Shown one piece after another: positions 41,449 to 49,925 of a stretch of 64,000 bases of DNA (its first letter is position 1; every line of letters starts with the position of its first letter). This DNA comes from Desulfovibrio fairfieldensis (GTDB taxonomy: Bacteria; Desulfobacterota; Desulfovibrionia; Desulfovibrionales; Desulfovibrionaceae): assembly GCF_001553605.1 (NCBI RefSeq), contig NZ_CP014229.1, positions 1,082,501 through 1,146,500 on the forward strand, written 5' to 3'. Below the pieces are notes generated by a model that had not been told where the DNA came from, made no database searches, and saw nothing but the letters and a program-made list of their open reading frames with translations. The translations under genes were made by a program, and so were the position numbers.

Positions 41449-44400
41449 CGTCGCTCATGTGCTGCCCGACGGAACCGTCAAAGAATCCTTTGAGATGGCT
41501 GACGGCATGACCCTGGAGCAGGCGGCCCGCACCATCTGTCCGGACAGCGGGGGCAAGTTCCCGGCCCCGGTCATCGCCATTGTGGGCAGCAAGCCCGCCG
41601 TGCGCGAGCTGGGAGACTGGGAGTATCCATTAGGCGACGGCGCGCTCGTCCAGTTCCGTCAGCTCGCCCTGGGCGGCGGAGGCGGGGGCGGCTCCAATCC
41701 GTTGCAAATGGTCTTGCAGATCGCCATCATCGCTCTGGCCGTGGCCACATCTGTTTTTTTGGGGCCTGGAGCATTCGGCATCGCGGGGCTTGGATTGAAT
41801 TCTTTTGTCGCGAGTCTGGCCGGCGCGGGCGTCATGATTCTCGGCACCATGCTCATGGGGCAGCTCTTCCCCCAGAGCTTGCCGCAGGGACAACTCAGCG
41901 CCAATGCCGCGGCCGCCGCCAGCCCCACCTATTCCATCAACGCCTCGGGCAATCAGGCGCGCCTGTATCAGCCGGAGCCCGAAGGTTTCGGGCGCATGAA
42001 GATCGTGCCCGACTTTGTGGCCAACACCTGGACGCAGTATGTGGGCAATGACCAGATCGGCTATTTTGTTTACGGCATCGGACGCGGCCGCTACGAGGCG
42101 GAAAGCCTGCAATTCGGGGAAAGCGTTTTCTGGCGTGACGGCGAGCTGGTGGAAGGTTCCCCCTACGAGATCCAGGATATCCAGTTTGTGGAGCCGGGCC
42201 AGGCCGTGACCATTTTTCCGGACAACGTGATCGCCTCGGACGAAGTGAACGGCCAGGAGCTGTTTGCGCCCAACGATGCGGAATACGACGGGGTCATCGG
42301 GCCGTACACGACAAATTCGCCGGGCACAAAAACCAACAAGCTGCTGTTTGATTTTGTCCTGCAAACGGGCCTGGGCCATTACAATGATCAGGGCGACCTC
42401 GAAAACTACTCGGTCTCCTGGAAAATCGAATACCGGGCCGTGGATGATTTCGGCAACCCGGGGTCCGAGTGGGCCGTGCTCGATACGCCGTCCATGACCG
42501 CCGCCACGCTCACGCCCCAGCGCCTGACAAAGACTTACGATGTGGCCGAGGGCCGCTATCAGGCCCGCGTGGTCCGTACCTCCAACACCACGGGCGACGG
42601 CCGGACCCTGGATACCCTTGTCTGGGGAGCCATGCGGGCCATACTGCCCGGCACATACGCCTATCCCATTTCCTGCATTGCCTTCTCCATTAAGGCCTCC
42701 AACGCCCTGACGCAAAACGCCAGCACGCGGTTTTCCGTCATCGCCACGCGCAAGCTGCCGCTCTATGACCGGGCCACAAAAACGTGGAGCGACGAAACGC
42801 CCACCCGCTCCTGGGCCGCCGCTGTGGCTCATGTCTGCAAATGCGAGTGGGGCGGGCGGGTTTCCGACGCCAATATCGACCTGGACGCCCTCTGGGCCAT
42901 CGACGAAAAGCTCCAGGCCAGGGGCTGGCAGTACGATTCCTATATCGACGGGGCCTATCTGGTCTGGCCGCTCCTTGTGGAGATGTGCCAGAGCCAGTGC
43001 GTCATCCCCCGTTTCGTCGGCCCGGTGCTCTCCTTTGTCATGGACGCCGCCGACAGGCCGCCGGTTTTCGCGCTCACGCCACGCAACATCGTCCGCAATT
43101 CTTTTTCCGTGACCTACGCGACATGGAGCGACGAGACGCCGGACGATGTAACCGTGGAGTATCTGGACGCGGATTACGGCTACCAGCAGCGGGACGTGAC
43201 CGCCACCTTGCCGGAATCCGAGAGCCGTGAGCCGTCCGGCCTGAACATCCTGGGCATCACCAGCCGCGAGCACGCCCACAAGGTGGCCGTGGCCTATGCC
43301 GCGCATAACCGCTGGCAGCGCGTGATTGTGGAGTGCCAGGTGGAGGCCTTGGGCCGCGTTATCAACCGGGGCGACGTCTGCACAGTGGCCCACCCGCGCT
43401 TCAGGAATACGGCGGCCGGAGCCGTGGCGGCCTGGGATGAAGGCGGGCTGGAAATCAGCCTTAAACGGGACATGGGCCGGACCGGCGCGGATACGGATGA
43501 AGGCGATGGATATATCGCCCTGACCAGGCAGGACGGCTCCATCTGGGGGCCGTGCAAACTGGCGGCGCTGGAAGACTCCACGGCCATCCTGGACAGCGCC
43601 GATTATGCGACTCTGCTGCTCCAGGGCCAGGGCAACCCCTTTGAATGGCTTACCTCCGGCATGGACCGCCTGCCCACCACCTGGACGCTGTACACGTCGC
43701 GGGTCTACCAGCGGCTCATGGTGGTGGATTCCGTCACCACGCAGGATTTTTTGCACTACTCCCTCAAGCTGCTCAATTACGATGATCGCATCTACCAGTA
43801 TGGCGATATGGAAACGCCACCCTGGCAGGGGCGCGGCCAGATTCCCGTGATTGAAACCCTTGATGCTCCCGAAAATCTTCGGGGCGTCATCAAGGCCCCT
43901 GAAACGGTAACACTGGTCTGGATGTCGGTTCCGGGAGCGTCCTGGTACGAGGTGGAAACCTCCGCCACGGGAGAGAGCTGGGTCAACCTCGGCCGCTCCA
44001 ACGTCACGCAGATGACCGTCACGGTTGCGCCCGGCGTCATTTACGCCCGCGTGCGTGCGGCCTCCGACACCCTGCAAAGCGGCTGGGCCATGTGGGAGGG
44101 GGATACAAGCATCCCGACGCCGGACGCCCCGGCACCTGTCCTTGATGGCGAGTATGCGGGCGCGAGCGCCACAATCTCCTGGGAGCCGGTGGAACACGCC
44201 GAAGGCTATGCCGTGGCTCTCAAAAGCGGCGGCCAAACTCTATATACCAGCCGCGTGGCGTCCGGCCCGTTTGAGGTGACACCGGAAATACAGGAGGGCG
44301 GCCCCTTCCGGGAGCTTGAATGCATGGTCAGCGCCGTGGGCGCGGCAGGGTCTTCGCCGGAAGCGACGGTCGCGCTTTCCGACCCGGCCCCGGTCGCGCC

Positions 44401-44707
44401 GGTGGATGCGGAAGTTGTTATCGGGACATCCGGAGTGACGCTGCAATCGGTGACGCCGGACGAGGCCCCGGACAAAACCGGCTACGTCATCGTGCGCGGC
44501 GATGCGACGGACTTCACAGCGGCCCAGGCGGCAGAATTGCGGCAGACGGCGGCGTTGCCCTATGTCTGGGACGGTCTCGCGGCCGGAACATACTACTTTC
44601 GCGTTGCCGTAAAGGACGCCTTTTTCGACCTCGCCCGCAATCCGCTGAGCCTGAACTGGAGCCCGGTGCTGGCGGTGGAAATATCCGGAGGCGGCGATGG
44701 CCAGTGA
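41441..44707 (+). CDS. Central tail hub/host specificity protein, gpJ-like
   Basis: 1088 residues. N-terminal ubiquitin-like I-type segment (SVAHVLPDG; LGDWEYPLGDGALVQFRQLALGGGGGGG), a hydrophobic stretch near 90-145 (VLQIAIIALAVATSVFLGP), then the conserved J body (YYVNIG-like strands; WVNSWA is absent; VLSFVMDAADRPPVFALTP near 530) and two FN3-like domains near 810-1000. It forms the tail tip that anchors the fibres. Confidence 0.88.
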   Translation: MISVAHVLPDGTVKESFEMADGMTLEQAARTICPDSGGKFPAPVIAIVGSKPAVRELGDWEYPLGDGALVQFRQLALGGGGGGGSNPLQMVLQIAIIALAVATSVFLGPGAFGIAGLGLNSFVASLAGAGVMILGTMLMGQLFPQSLPQGQLSANAAAAASPTYSINASGNQARLYQPEPEGFGRMKIVPDFVANTWTQYVGNDQIGYFVYGIGRGRYEAESLQFGESVFWRDGELVEGSPYEIQDIQFVEPGQAVTIFPDNVIASDEVNGQELFAPNDAEYDGVIGPYTTNSPGTKTNKLLFDFVLQTGLGHYNDQGDLENYSVSWKIEYRAVDDFGNPGSEWAVLDTPSMTAATLTPQRLTKTYDVAEGRYQARVVRTSNTTGDGRTLDTLVWGAMRAILPGTYAYPISCIAFSIKASNALTQNASTRFSVIATRKLPLYDRATKTWSDETPTRSWAAAVAHVCKCEWGGRVSDANIDLDALWAIDEKLQARGWQYDSYIDGAYLVWPLLVEMCQSQCVIPRFVGPVLSFVMDAADRPPVFALTPRNIVRNSFSVTYATWSDETPDDVTVEYLDADYGYQQRDVTATLPESESREPSGLNILGITSREHAHKVAVAYAAHNRWQRVIVECQVEALGRVINRGDVCTVAHPRFRNTAAGAVAAWDEGGLEISLKRDMGRTGADTDEGDGYIALTRQDGSIWGPCKLAALEDSTAILDSADYATLLLQGQGNPFEWLTSGMDRLPTTWTLYTSRVYQRLMVVDSVTTQDFLHYSLKLLNYDDRIYQYGDMETPPWQGRGQIPVIETLDAPENLRGVIKAPETVTLVWMSVPGASWYEVETSATGESWVNLGRSNVTQMTVTVAPGVIYARVRAASDTLQSGWAMWEGDTSIPTPDAPAPVLDGEYAGASATISWEPVEHAEGYAVALKSGGQTLYTSRVASGPFEVTPEIQEGGPFRELECMVSAVGAAGSSPEATVALSDPAPVAPVDAEVVIGTSGVTLQSVTPDEAPDKTGYVIVRGDATDFTAAQAAELRQTAALPYVWDGLAAGTYYFRVAVKDAFFDLARNPLSLNWSPVLAVEISGGGDGQ

Positions 44708-45239
44708 TCTGTTCAAATGGCCTGACTGGATGCCTCTGGCCCAGCAGTCCGGCTACGGCTACGAGCCCGCGGACAGGCGCACCCGCACGGACATGGAAGT
44801 GGGCAGCGTGCTCCGCGTCAATTTCGATACGGATGAAACCACGCTGAACTGCGCGCTGATTCTGACGCAATTTCAGGCGGCCTGGCTGGAAGCCTTTGAG
44901 CGCGGGGCCCTGCACCAGGGCGCGCAGTGGCTTGAGATGCCCATCCAGACCGGCGGCTGCATTGAATGGCATACGGTGCGCTTCGCGTCCCGGCCCAAGG
45001 TCGCGGGCGTCAACGCGCTCTATACCACCTACACGCTTCAGCTCGACCTCGAAAAGCGCGAGCTGGCCATGGGCGACGAGCTGGCTGAATTGCTGGTCTG
45101 CGTCGCGCCTGAGGACTTGATAGAGGCGGTGGATACCGTGAAGGCTTTTGTGGGCGCGCTTCCGGCGTTGCGAGTTCCCGATTTCTGGATTTACGGCTGT
45201 CTGCACAGGAGGCTGGAGTATGAGTACGGGCTGCGGTGA
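44697..45239 (+). CDS. Hypothetical tail-tip protein
   Basis: 180 residues, overlapping gpJ by 11 bases. Compact beta-rich protein (YEPADRRTRTDMEVGSVLRV; FRGALHQGAQWLEMPIQTGG; ASRPKVAGVNALYTTYTLQL). No family recognised with certainty. It lies between hub and fibre, where small tip or fibre-attachment proteins are usual. Confidence 0.65.
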   Translation: MASDLFKWPDWMPLAQQSGYGYEPADRRTRTDMEVGSVLRVNFDTDETTLNCALILTQFQAAWLEAFERGALHQGAQWLEMPIQTGGCIEWHTVRFASRPKVAGVNALYTTYTLQLDLEKRELAMGDELAELLVCVAPEDLIEAVDTVKAFVGALPALRVPDFWIYGCLHRRLEYEYGLR

Positions 45240-45738
45240 TATCGCCAAGCTGCTTGAGGCGGCGCACGCCCTCGTCGTGTACCGCGATACCATAGACAAA
45301 TGGCTGAACGGCACGGAAGTCGAGGATGTGATCCTGGGCGGCGTGTCCGTGCCGACCCTGCGTAAACTGGTCGCCACCATTGACGAGCGCCACAGCCGCA
45401 TCGCGGAACAGGTGGTGGAGCAGGCCGGCGCGCGTTTCACGGTCCTGGCCGAACGTATGCAGGCCAAAGTGGACGAAGCCGCCGCCCTGCTGGATCAGGT
45501 GAAAAGCGTCACCGTCACGGCCACCACCCTCGCGCCGGGTGCCGAGGCCAGCGCCGGTTACGATCCGGCCACGGGCCGGATCACGCTGGGGCTGCCCAGG
45601 GGGAACACCGGAGGCACAGGCGAGGCCGGACCGGCTGGGAGCGCTCTCATCGGCTACCTGGATGCGGGGGAACCGGGACGCGCAGTCATACAATACATCG
45701 ACGCCGGGGAGCCTTCCGCCCCGGAAGGAGGAGAGTGA
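45220..45738 (+). CDS. Fibre-associated protein with short collagen-like stretch
   Basis: 172 residues from the ATG at 45220, inside the end of the previous gene. Helical first part (AKLLEAAHALVVYRDTIDKW; VVEQAGARFTVLAERM), then a beta repeat and a short Gly-x-y stretch (GLPRGNTGGTGEAGPAGSAL). Likely trimeric and part of the fibre shaft or its adapter. Followed 2 bases later by the main fibre gene. Confidence 0.65.
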   Translation: MSTGCGDIAKLLEAAHALVVYRDTIDKWLNGTEVEDVILGGVSVPTLRKLVATIDERHSRIAEQVVEQAGARFTVLAERMQAKVDEAAALLDQVKSVTVTATTLAPGAEASAGYDPATGRITLGLPRGNTGGTGEAGPAGSALIGYLDAGEPGRAVIQYIDAGEPSAPEGGE

Positions 45739-45739
45739 T

Positions 45740-46948
45740 ATGAGTCAGGCAAGCGTCCCCGTGGCGAATGGTTACAAGGCGTTCGGCGGCACCACGGCGC
45801 AGTGGGCCGCGTCGGACGACAGGCTCAAGTACCGGGAAATGGGGGTGGAATACACCCCGGACGGGCTGGTGCTCATCAAGTTCGGCATCAAGACCGAGGG
45901 TGATGTGGGCACGCCGTGGAGCGAACTGCCGTACAGCTCCGGCCCGGCGGGGCCGTCTCCGGCTGTCGAGTGGGACGGCCCACGCCTGCGCGTCAAAAAC
46001 ACGGACGGAACGTGGACAGGCTGGGTCAACCTGCAGGGGCCTTCCGTGGACTACATGTGGACCGGCACCAGCCTCAAACTCAAAAATCCGGACGGCACCT
46101 GGGGAGATCCCGTGGATCTGCGGGGCGAACCCGGCCTGACGGGCACCTCCGTTCCATCCACTCCCTCGTCTCTGGGCGGAGTCATGCCGCGCGCGGGGCT
46201 GAGCGTGGACCCCGATGGCTATCTGGATCAGGACCTCACATGGAGCAATAGGCAGTGTTACCGGACGCCCATCCTCGTATTGCACAACGGCGCCGCATAT
46301 AAGTGGCTGGCGGTAAACGGCCTTGGCACCGATGCCGGGGTCAAAGAGCCGGGCGTTTCCGGCAGTGAAAATTTCTGGAAAAGCCTGGCTGCGGAGGCCC
46401 TTGAGGAAGTACGGAGTATTATCGAGGAACAGGAGCTTCTTCGCAAACTGTCCATCGGCTGCCCGAAGTTCTGGCGCTCCACCACGCTCCCCGCAAATCA
46501 CGCATATCCGGACGGCTCGCTGATCCTCTTCGACGACTGGCCGGAGTTCAAGGCTGTGTACGACGCGGGCGGTTTTGCGGGCATGCTGATGCCTTGGGAT
46601 GCCGACGCCGCTACCCAGGCGGCCAACCTTGGCAAGTTCCGTCCGGATGCCGCTAACCCCACGGGATTATACCTCCCCTTGCATGGCGGCCAGTTTTTCC
46701 GAAATTGGGTGCTGGGGGCGGAGCGGGAGGCCGGGAGTTCACAGCTTGATGCTTTGCAGCAAATGACCGGTAGCGTTAAGGCCTCAAGACTTTGGTATGG
46801 TGGTGATGAGGTAGAGCTATCTGGCGTTTTTTCATCTGTATCCCATGAAGTCGGAAATGCCGGACCTGGAGGGGTAATCAGCACCACATGGGTTTTTTAT
46901 TCGATCCATCCCGCGTGGTCCGCACCGCCGCAGAAACACGGCCCATGA
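45740..46948 (+). CDS. Tail-fibre protein with exchangeable C-terminus
   Basis: 402 residues from the ATG at 45740 behind GGAGGAG. Residues 1-320 are constant: shaft repeats (WDGPRLRVKNTDGTWTGW and LKLKNPDGTWGDP), a collagen-like bit and a collar-like domain (GLYLPLHGGQFFRNW). Recombination site 1 (46696-46709) encodes FRNW, after which the variable cassette 1 begins. The current frame ends HGP; a T6 run at 46893-46898 puts the expected end (FDPSRVVRTAAETRP and YLGRPR, stop at 46992) in the -1 frame. Binds the host receptor. Confidence 0.85.
   Translation: MSQASVPVANGYKAFGGTTAQWAASDDRLKYREMGVEYTPDGLVLIKFGIKTEGDVGTPWSELPYSSGPAGPSPAVEWDGPRLRVKNTDGTWTGWVNLQGPSVDYMWTGTSLKLKNPDGTWGDPVDLRGEPGLTGTSVPSTPSSLGGVMPRAGLSVDPDGYLDQDLTWSNRQCYRTPILVLHNGAAYKWLAVNGLGTDAGVKEPGVSGSENFWKSLAAEALEEVRSIIEEQELLRKLSIGCPKFWRSTTLPANHAYPDGSLILFDDWPEFKAVYDAGGFAGMLMPWDADAATQAANLGKFRPDAANPTGLYLPLHGGQFFRNWVLGAEREAGSSQLDALQQMTGSVKASRLWYGGDEVELSGVFSSVSHEVGNAGPGGVISTTWVFYSIHPAWSAPPQKHGP
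46696..46709 (+). repeat. Recombination site S1 (expression site)
   Basis: TTTCCGAAATTGGG, at the junction of the constant fibre shaft and variable cassette 1. Confidence 0.8.
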
Positions 46949-46992
46949 ATGTTTCTCAGCCGATTATCACCTACTTAGGCCGTCCGAGGTAA
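46696..46992 (+). other. Cassette 1 (currently expressed fibre C-terminus)
   Basis: Begins FRNWVLGAEREAGSSQ. The final 30 residues are in a -1 frame relative to the rest because of a T6 run at 46893-46898; with one more T the protein would end in YLGRPR at 46992. Most similar at its start to cassette 5 (LGAERVAGS). Confidence 0.75.
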
Positions 46993-47276
46993 ATGACTAC
47001 GGGCTGCCAGATGTGCTGGGGCACGTTCACGGGCCGGTGGGGACCATGTTGGATGTGGCAAATGTTGAGACGGAGTGAGATAGGACTGCGGCGGTACCAC
47101 TCCCAGATGTGACCAGAGTCATCCCCGTTATGCTACTGGCTTTGGATTTAGAAAAAACTCCGAGATTGGTTGTGTCATCACGTATTTCCTTCCCGATTGC
47201 CCCGGTGATATTCCTAATCTCATCCCGGCCCCACGCGCCCGCATCCGCGCTTTGTCCCAGCACCCAAGCTCGGAAA
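46971..47276 (-). other. Silent cassette 2
   Basis: Reads FRAWVLGQSADAGAWGRDEI from site 2. Related to cassettes 3 and 7. Compared with cassette 3 (GPQNVPQHIWQP), one base is missing after the codons for TGP, so it stops early; the expected ending NVPQHIWQPVVIYLGRPK is present in another frame and its stop overlaps cassette 1. Confidence 0.7.
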
Positions 47277-47349
47277 GGCCGGAGGCCAGCGGAGAAACCG
47301 TTTAACCCTATGGAGTTTTCAAAGAGCCGTGCGCCTTTCCGAGCTTGGG
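47263..47349. repeat. Sites S2 and S3 with 59-bp spacer
   Basis: S2 (47263-47276) and S3 (47336-47349) are perfect inverted copies, TTTCCGAGCTTGGG. The spacer 47277-47335 runs GGCCGGAGGCC to GCCGTGCGCC and can be read through in frame with the cassettes on both strands. Confidence 0.8.
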
Positions 47350-47630
47350 CGCTGGGACAAAGCGAAGGCGCGGGCGCATGGGGCCGGGACGAGATTCGCA
47401 ACATCGTCGGCAAGGTTGGGCTCATTGATCTTAATCCAAATGCCCCAACCTCTCTTAGTACCGCGCCTTTCACAGCCACCACCGTTAGTTATGGCCCAGA
47501 TACGGGGTACAATCCTGGGCAAGGCGCGATTTGCGATATGGATGTATCGCGTTCTGTCTCCACCGGCCCGCAGAACGTCCCCCAGCACATCTGGCAGCCC
47601 ATTATCCTCTATTTAGGCCGCCCGAGGTAA
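47336..47630 (+). other. Silent cassette 3
   Basis: FRAWALGQSEGAGAWGRDEI at the start, GPQNVPQHIWQP and YLGRPR at the end. Intact frame with stop TAA at 47628. Confidence 0.8.
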
Positions 47631-47921
47631 AGGATCACGGGGATATCAACGCTGGGCGGCATGATCGTGGTGGATGCGCCGTAAAGTGGATTAGCCTGTG
47701 AGGCAGTAAAGAATAGCTTGCTGTGCATCGCACCGTTTGGAAACGGAGACCAATAGCGGACATTGAACTGGCCTCCTATACTCAATGCCCCCGAAGCGGA
47801 CCCCAGCGCACCAATTTCTGTCTGAGCTTGCCCAAAGGCAGCTTCGCCTTTGATCTCCGGCAGCCCCGGCGCGTTGTAGCCTCCGGCCATCCCATCGGCC
47901 CCGAGCGCCCAATTTCGGAAA
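47609..47921 (-). other. Silent cassette 4
   Basis: FRNWALGADGMAGGYNAPGL start, a distinct middle, and YGASTTIMPPSVDIPVILY then LGRPK end. Intact frame. Same subfamily as cassettes 6 and 8. Its stop overlaps that of cassette 3. Confidence 0.8.
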
Positions 47922-47994
47922 CGCGCACGGCTCTTTGAAAACTCCATAGGGTTAAACGGTTTCTCCGCTGGCCTCCGGCCTTTCCGAAATTGGG
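47908..47994. repeat. Sites S4 and S5 with 59-bp spacer in reverse orientation
   Basis: S4 (47908-47921) and S5 (47981-47994) are inverted TTTCCGAAATTGGG. The 59-bp spacer (47922-47980) is the reverse complement of the other two spacers, evidence that it has itself been inverted. Confidence 0.8.
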
Positions 47995-48266
47995 TGCTCG
48001 GGGCGGAGCGGGTGGCCGGGAGCTGGGGCCGGGATGAGATTCGGAACATCTATGGATCAATCAATATCATGAGATTGATTGATGGTGAGGCAGTTGGCCC
48101 TTTTTCATTGATCAACGACCGCGTCGTGGCGGTGGGGGTCGGGGGCGTCACCGCGTCGATATCTGATATCGGTTTCTCAGCCTCTAATGTTGTGTCCACC
48201 GGCCCGCAGAACGTACCTCCCCACATTTGGCAGCCCATTATCCTTTACCTCGGGCGGCCCAAGTAG
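47981..48266 (+). other. Silent cassette 5
   Basis: FRNWVLGAERVAGSWGRDEI start, STGPQNVPPHIWQPIILYLG end and PK stop. Intact frame. Confidence 0.8.
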
Positions 48267-48548
48267 AGGATCATGGGGACATTAACACTAGGCGGCATGA
48301 CGGTGGATGATGCGCCGTAGATGGAGTTGGAGTGGGAGGCATCCAGCGTAGGAATATAGATATCTTTGTCGGTAACGCCGTTTACAAAAGTGCCACACTT
48401 CATGCCCTCGGTGTTCAGGCTAAGAAAAAACGCGCCAACATGCGTCATGCCAGAACTACGCGTACCGATTTTGCCAGTAATGTTTGGCAACCCCGGCGCG
48501 TTGTAGCCTCCCGCCATCCCATCGGCCCCGAGCGCCCAATTTCGGAAA
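48245..48548 (-). other. Silent cassette 6
   Basis: FRNWALGADGMAGGYNAPGL start, YGASSTVMPPSVNVPMILYL end. Intact frame; the middle (KIGTRSSGMTHVGAFFLSL) differs completely from cassettes 4 and 8. Confidence 0.8.
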
Positions 48549-48621
48549 GGCCGGAGGCCAGCGAAGAAACCGTTTAACCCTATGGAGTTTTCAAAGAGCC
48601 GTGCGCGTTTCCGAGCTTGGA
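48535..48621. repeat. Sites S6 and S7 with 59-bp spacer
   Basis: S6 (48535-48548) is TTTCCGAAATTGGG on the minus strand; S7 (48608-48621) is TTTCCGAGCTTGGA on the plus strand. Same spacer as S2/S3 with one or two changes. Confidence 0.8.
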
Positions 48622-48935
48622 CGCTGGGACAGGGGCGGGAGGCCGGAGCTTGGCAGACTGATACGGGGCGAGAGGTTTCTGGTACTTTTGGTGGTTTTTC
48701 TCCGACGCCATCTGGAGCCTTTACCTCCTCAAACGATGTCCGCAATATTGGTGCTGGCAACAACCACAGTTACGTTTTGTATACAATGGCCGCTTCTCTT
48801 GCGTGGGGCAGCGAGCATACAGGAACGGAATTTACCCCTCCACACATCTGGCAGCCTATCATCCTATATCTGGGCCGCTCTGCCCAAGTAGAGGATCACC
48901 GGGATATCAACGCTGGGCGGCATGACCGTGGATGA
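48608..48935 (+). other. Silent cassette 7
   Basis: FRAWTLGQGREAGAWQTDTG start. HIWQPIILYLGR is present, but a 5-base insertion at the usual end (YLGRSAQV) carries the frame on to 48935. Confidence 0.7.
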
Positions 48936-49200
48936 TGCTCCATAGACATCGTTACTTTTGGATGCGTCGATACCGAGTGCATAGCCTTTGCCATAGTTGG
49001 AGGATGACATTGCGCTGCCATGTGTGCACTGCGACCCCTTGATGATAGCACCGTTTACAAGGCCAGCGGCGACACTACCTCCAGGGGAGATAAATCCGTC
49101 CTCGTTGCCGACAGCCGTCGCTTGTCCCGTAATGTTGGGCAGCCCTGGTTTGTTGTGACTCCCCGCCATCCCATCGGCCCCGAGCGCCCAATTTCGGAAA
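48864..49200 (-). other. Silent cassette 8
   Basis: FRNWALGADGMAGSHNKPGL start, YGASSTVMPPSVDIPVILYL end, with GRAAQI as last residues. Same subfamily as cassettes 4 and 6. Confidence 0.78.
49187..49200 (-). repeat. Recombination site S8 (outer right)
   Basis: TTTCCGAAATTGGG on the minus strand. It is the right limit of the shufflon, 45 bases before the next gene start. Confidence 0.8.
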
Positions 49201-49245
49201 GGCGAAGTGCAAAACAATAACCCTCAACCATAAAAGGAGATGCTC

Positions 49246-49845
49246 ATGAGCACTATCCACACATTCGACCTGCGCACCGGCGCGTTTATCAACTCTCGCC
49301 CTGCCCAGGTTGTGGGCGGCAAAGAGCTTACCGTTTGCGCCAACGCCACACCCGTGGCCCCGCCTACCGATATCCCGACCGGACACGCGGCCCGCTGGAC
49401 GGGCAGCGCTTGGGAGGTAGTGGAGGATCACCGCCAGCACATGGATTCCAAAGGCACCAAAATCGGCGGCACGCCCTATTGGCAGCCCGCAGAAGGCGAC
49501 GACTGGCAAAGTCCTCCGCGTTACACTGAGGAACTCGGCCCGCTGCCCGAGGGGGCCGTGACGGAACGCCCGAAAAAACCGCTGTCCGTCCTCAAGGCCG
49601 AAAAGGAGCGCGAGATCACGGCGGCTTGCGACGCGGCCATTGTGGCCAGCCTGACCATGCCCACGTCCGCGCCGTCCTCCGCCGAGGTCGCCGTGGCCGC
49701 CGCCTCGCTGGCCAGTATCGACCCGGACGGACCGGATACGCTGCTGGCTCTGCACACGGCCCGGCGCGACGAACTGCTGGCCGCCGTGGCCGCAGCCGAT
49801 TCCACCGCCGCCCTGGCCGACGTTGAGGTCAGCTATGCGGTGTAG
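49246..49845 (+). CDS. Tail-fibre assembly/DUF4376-like protein
   Basis: 199 residues from the ATG at 49246 (AAAAGGAG 6 bases upstream; ATG 49240 is too close to it). N-terminus STIHTFDLRTGAFI and VAPPTDIPTGHAARWTGSAWEVVEDHR resemble the fibre-assembly chaperones found after phage fibre genes; the C-terminal helices (AEKEREITAACDAAIV; LLALHTARRDELLAAV) are DUF4376-like. It would help any of the eight fibre variants fold. Confidence 0.72.
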   Translation: MSTIHTFDLRTGAFINSRPAQVVGGKELTVCANATPVAPPTDIPTGHAARWTGSAWEVVEDHRQHMDSKGTKIGGTPYWQPAEGDDWQSPPRYTEELGPLPEGAVTERPKKPLSVLKAEKEREITAACDAAIVASLTMPTSAPSSAEVAVAAASLASIDPDGPDTLLALHTARRDELLAAVAAADSTAALADVEVSYAV

Positions 49846-49874
49846 TCCGTAACCAGGCCCGGCCGGGCCGCTCT

Positions 49875-49904
49875 TTGACAATTACATAGAGAATCGACCG
49901 ATAA
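49875..49904 (+). promoter_or_regulatory. Candidate promoter of the recombinase gene
   Basis: TTGACA at 49875-49880, CGATAA at 49899-49904 (18-base spacer), 22 bases before the start. A GGCCCGGCCGGGCC palindrome precedes it and may end fibre-operon transcription. Confidence 0.4.
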
Positions 49905-49925
49905 GGCACACAAAAGGAGGTTGTT

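Larger units (their letters stand above)
46696..49200. mobile_element. Tail-fibre shufflon: four invertible segments, eight C-terminal cassettes
   Basis: Eight 14-bp sites alternate in orientation: 46696, 47263(-), 47336, 47908(-), 47981, 48535(-), 48608 and 49187(-). They bound segments of 581, 586, 568 and 593 bp, separated by three 59-bp spacers. Each segment holds two convergent fibre C-termini. The site encodes F-R-N/A-W in one fixed phase, so any inversion keeps the fibre in frame. Only the cassette at site 1 is joined to a start codon and shaft. Organisation matches the R64 shufflon and its downstream rci gene. Confidence 0.88.

Noticed and set aside
41630..44236. 868-codon open frame on the minus strand
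   Set aside because: It is the complement of the gpJ-like gene, rich in His/Gly/Arg as GC-rich shadows are, with no ribosome site or domain.
46690..49210. Diversity-generating retroelement as the source of fibre variation
   Set aside because: No reverse transcriptase gene and no template/variable repeat pair; cassettes differ by whole sequences and inverted sites, not by adenine changes.
46690..49210. Mu/P1-type serine invertase system
   Set aside because: No Gin/Cin-like gene in the window, and the sites are 14-bp conserved cores, not 26-34 bp dix-like sites.
46690..49210. CRISPR array
   Set aside because: The repeats are inverted, few and separated by coding cassettes of about 300 bases.
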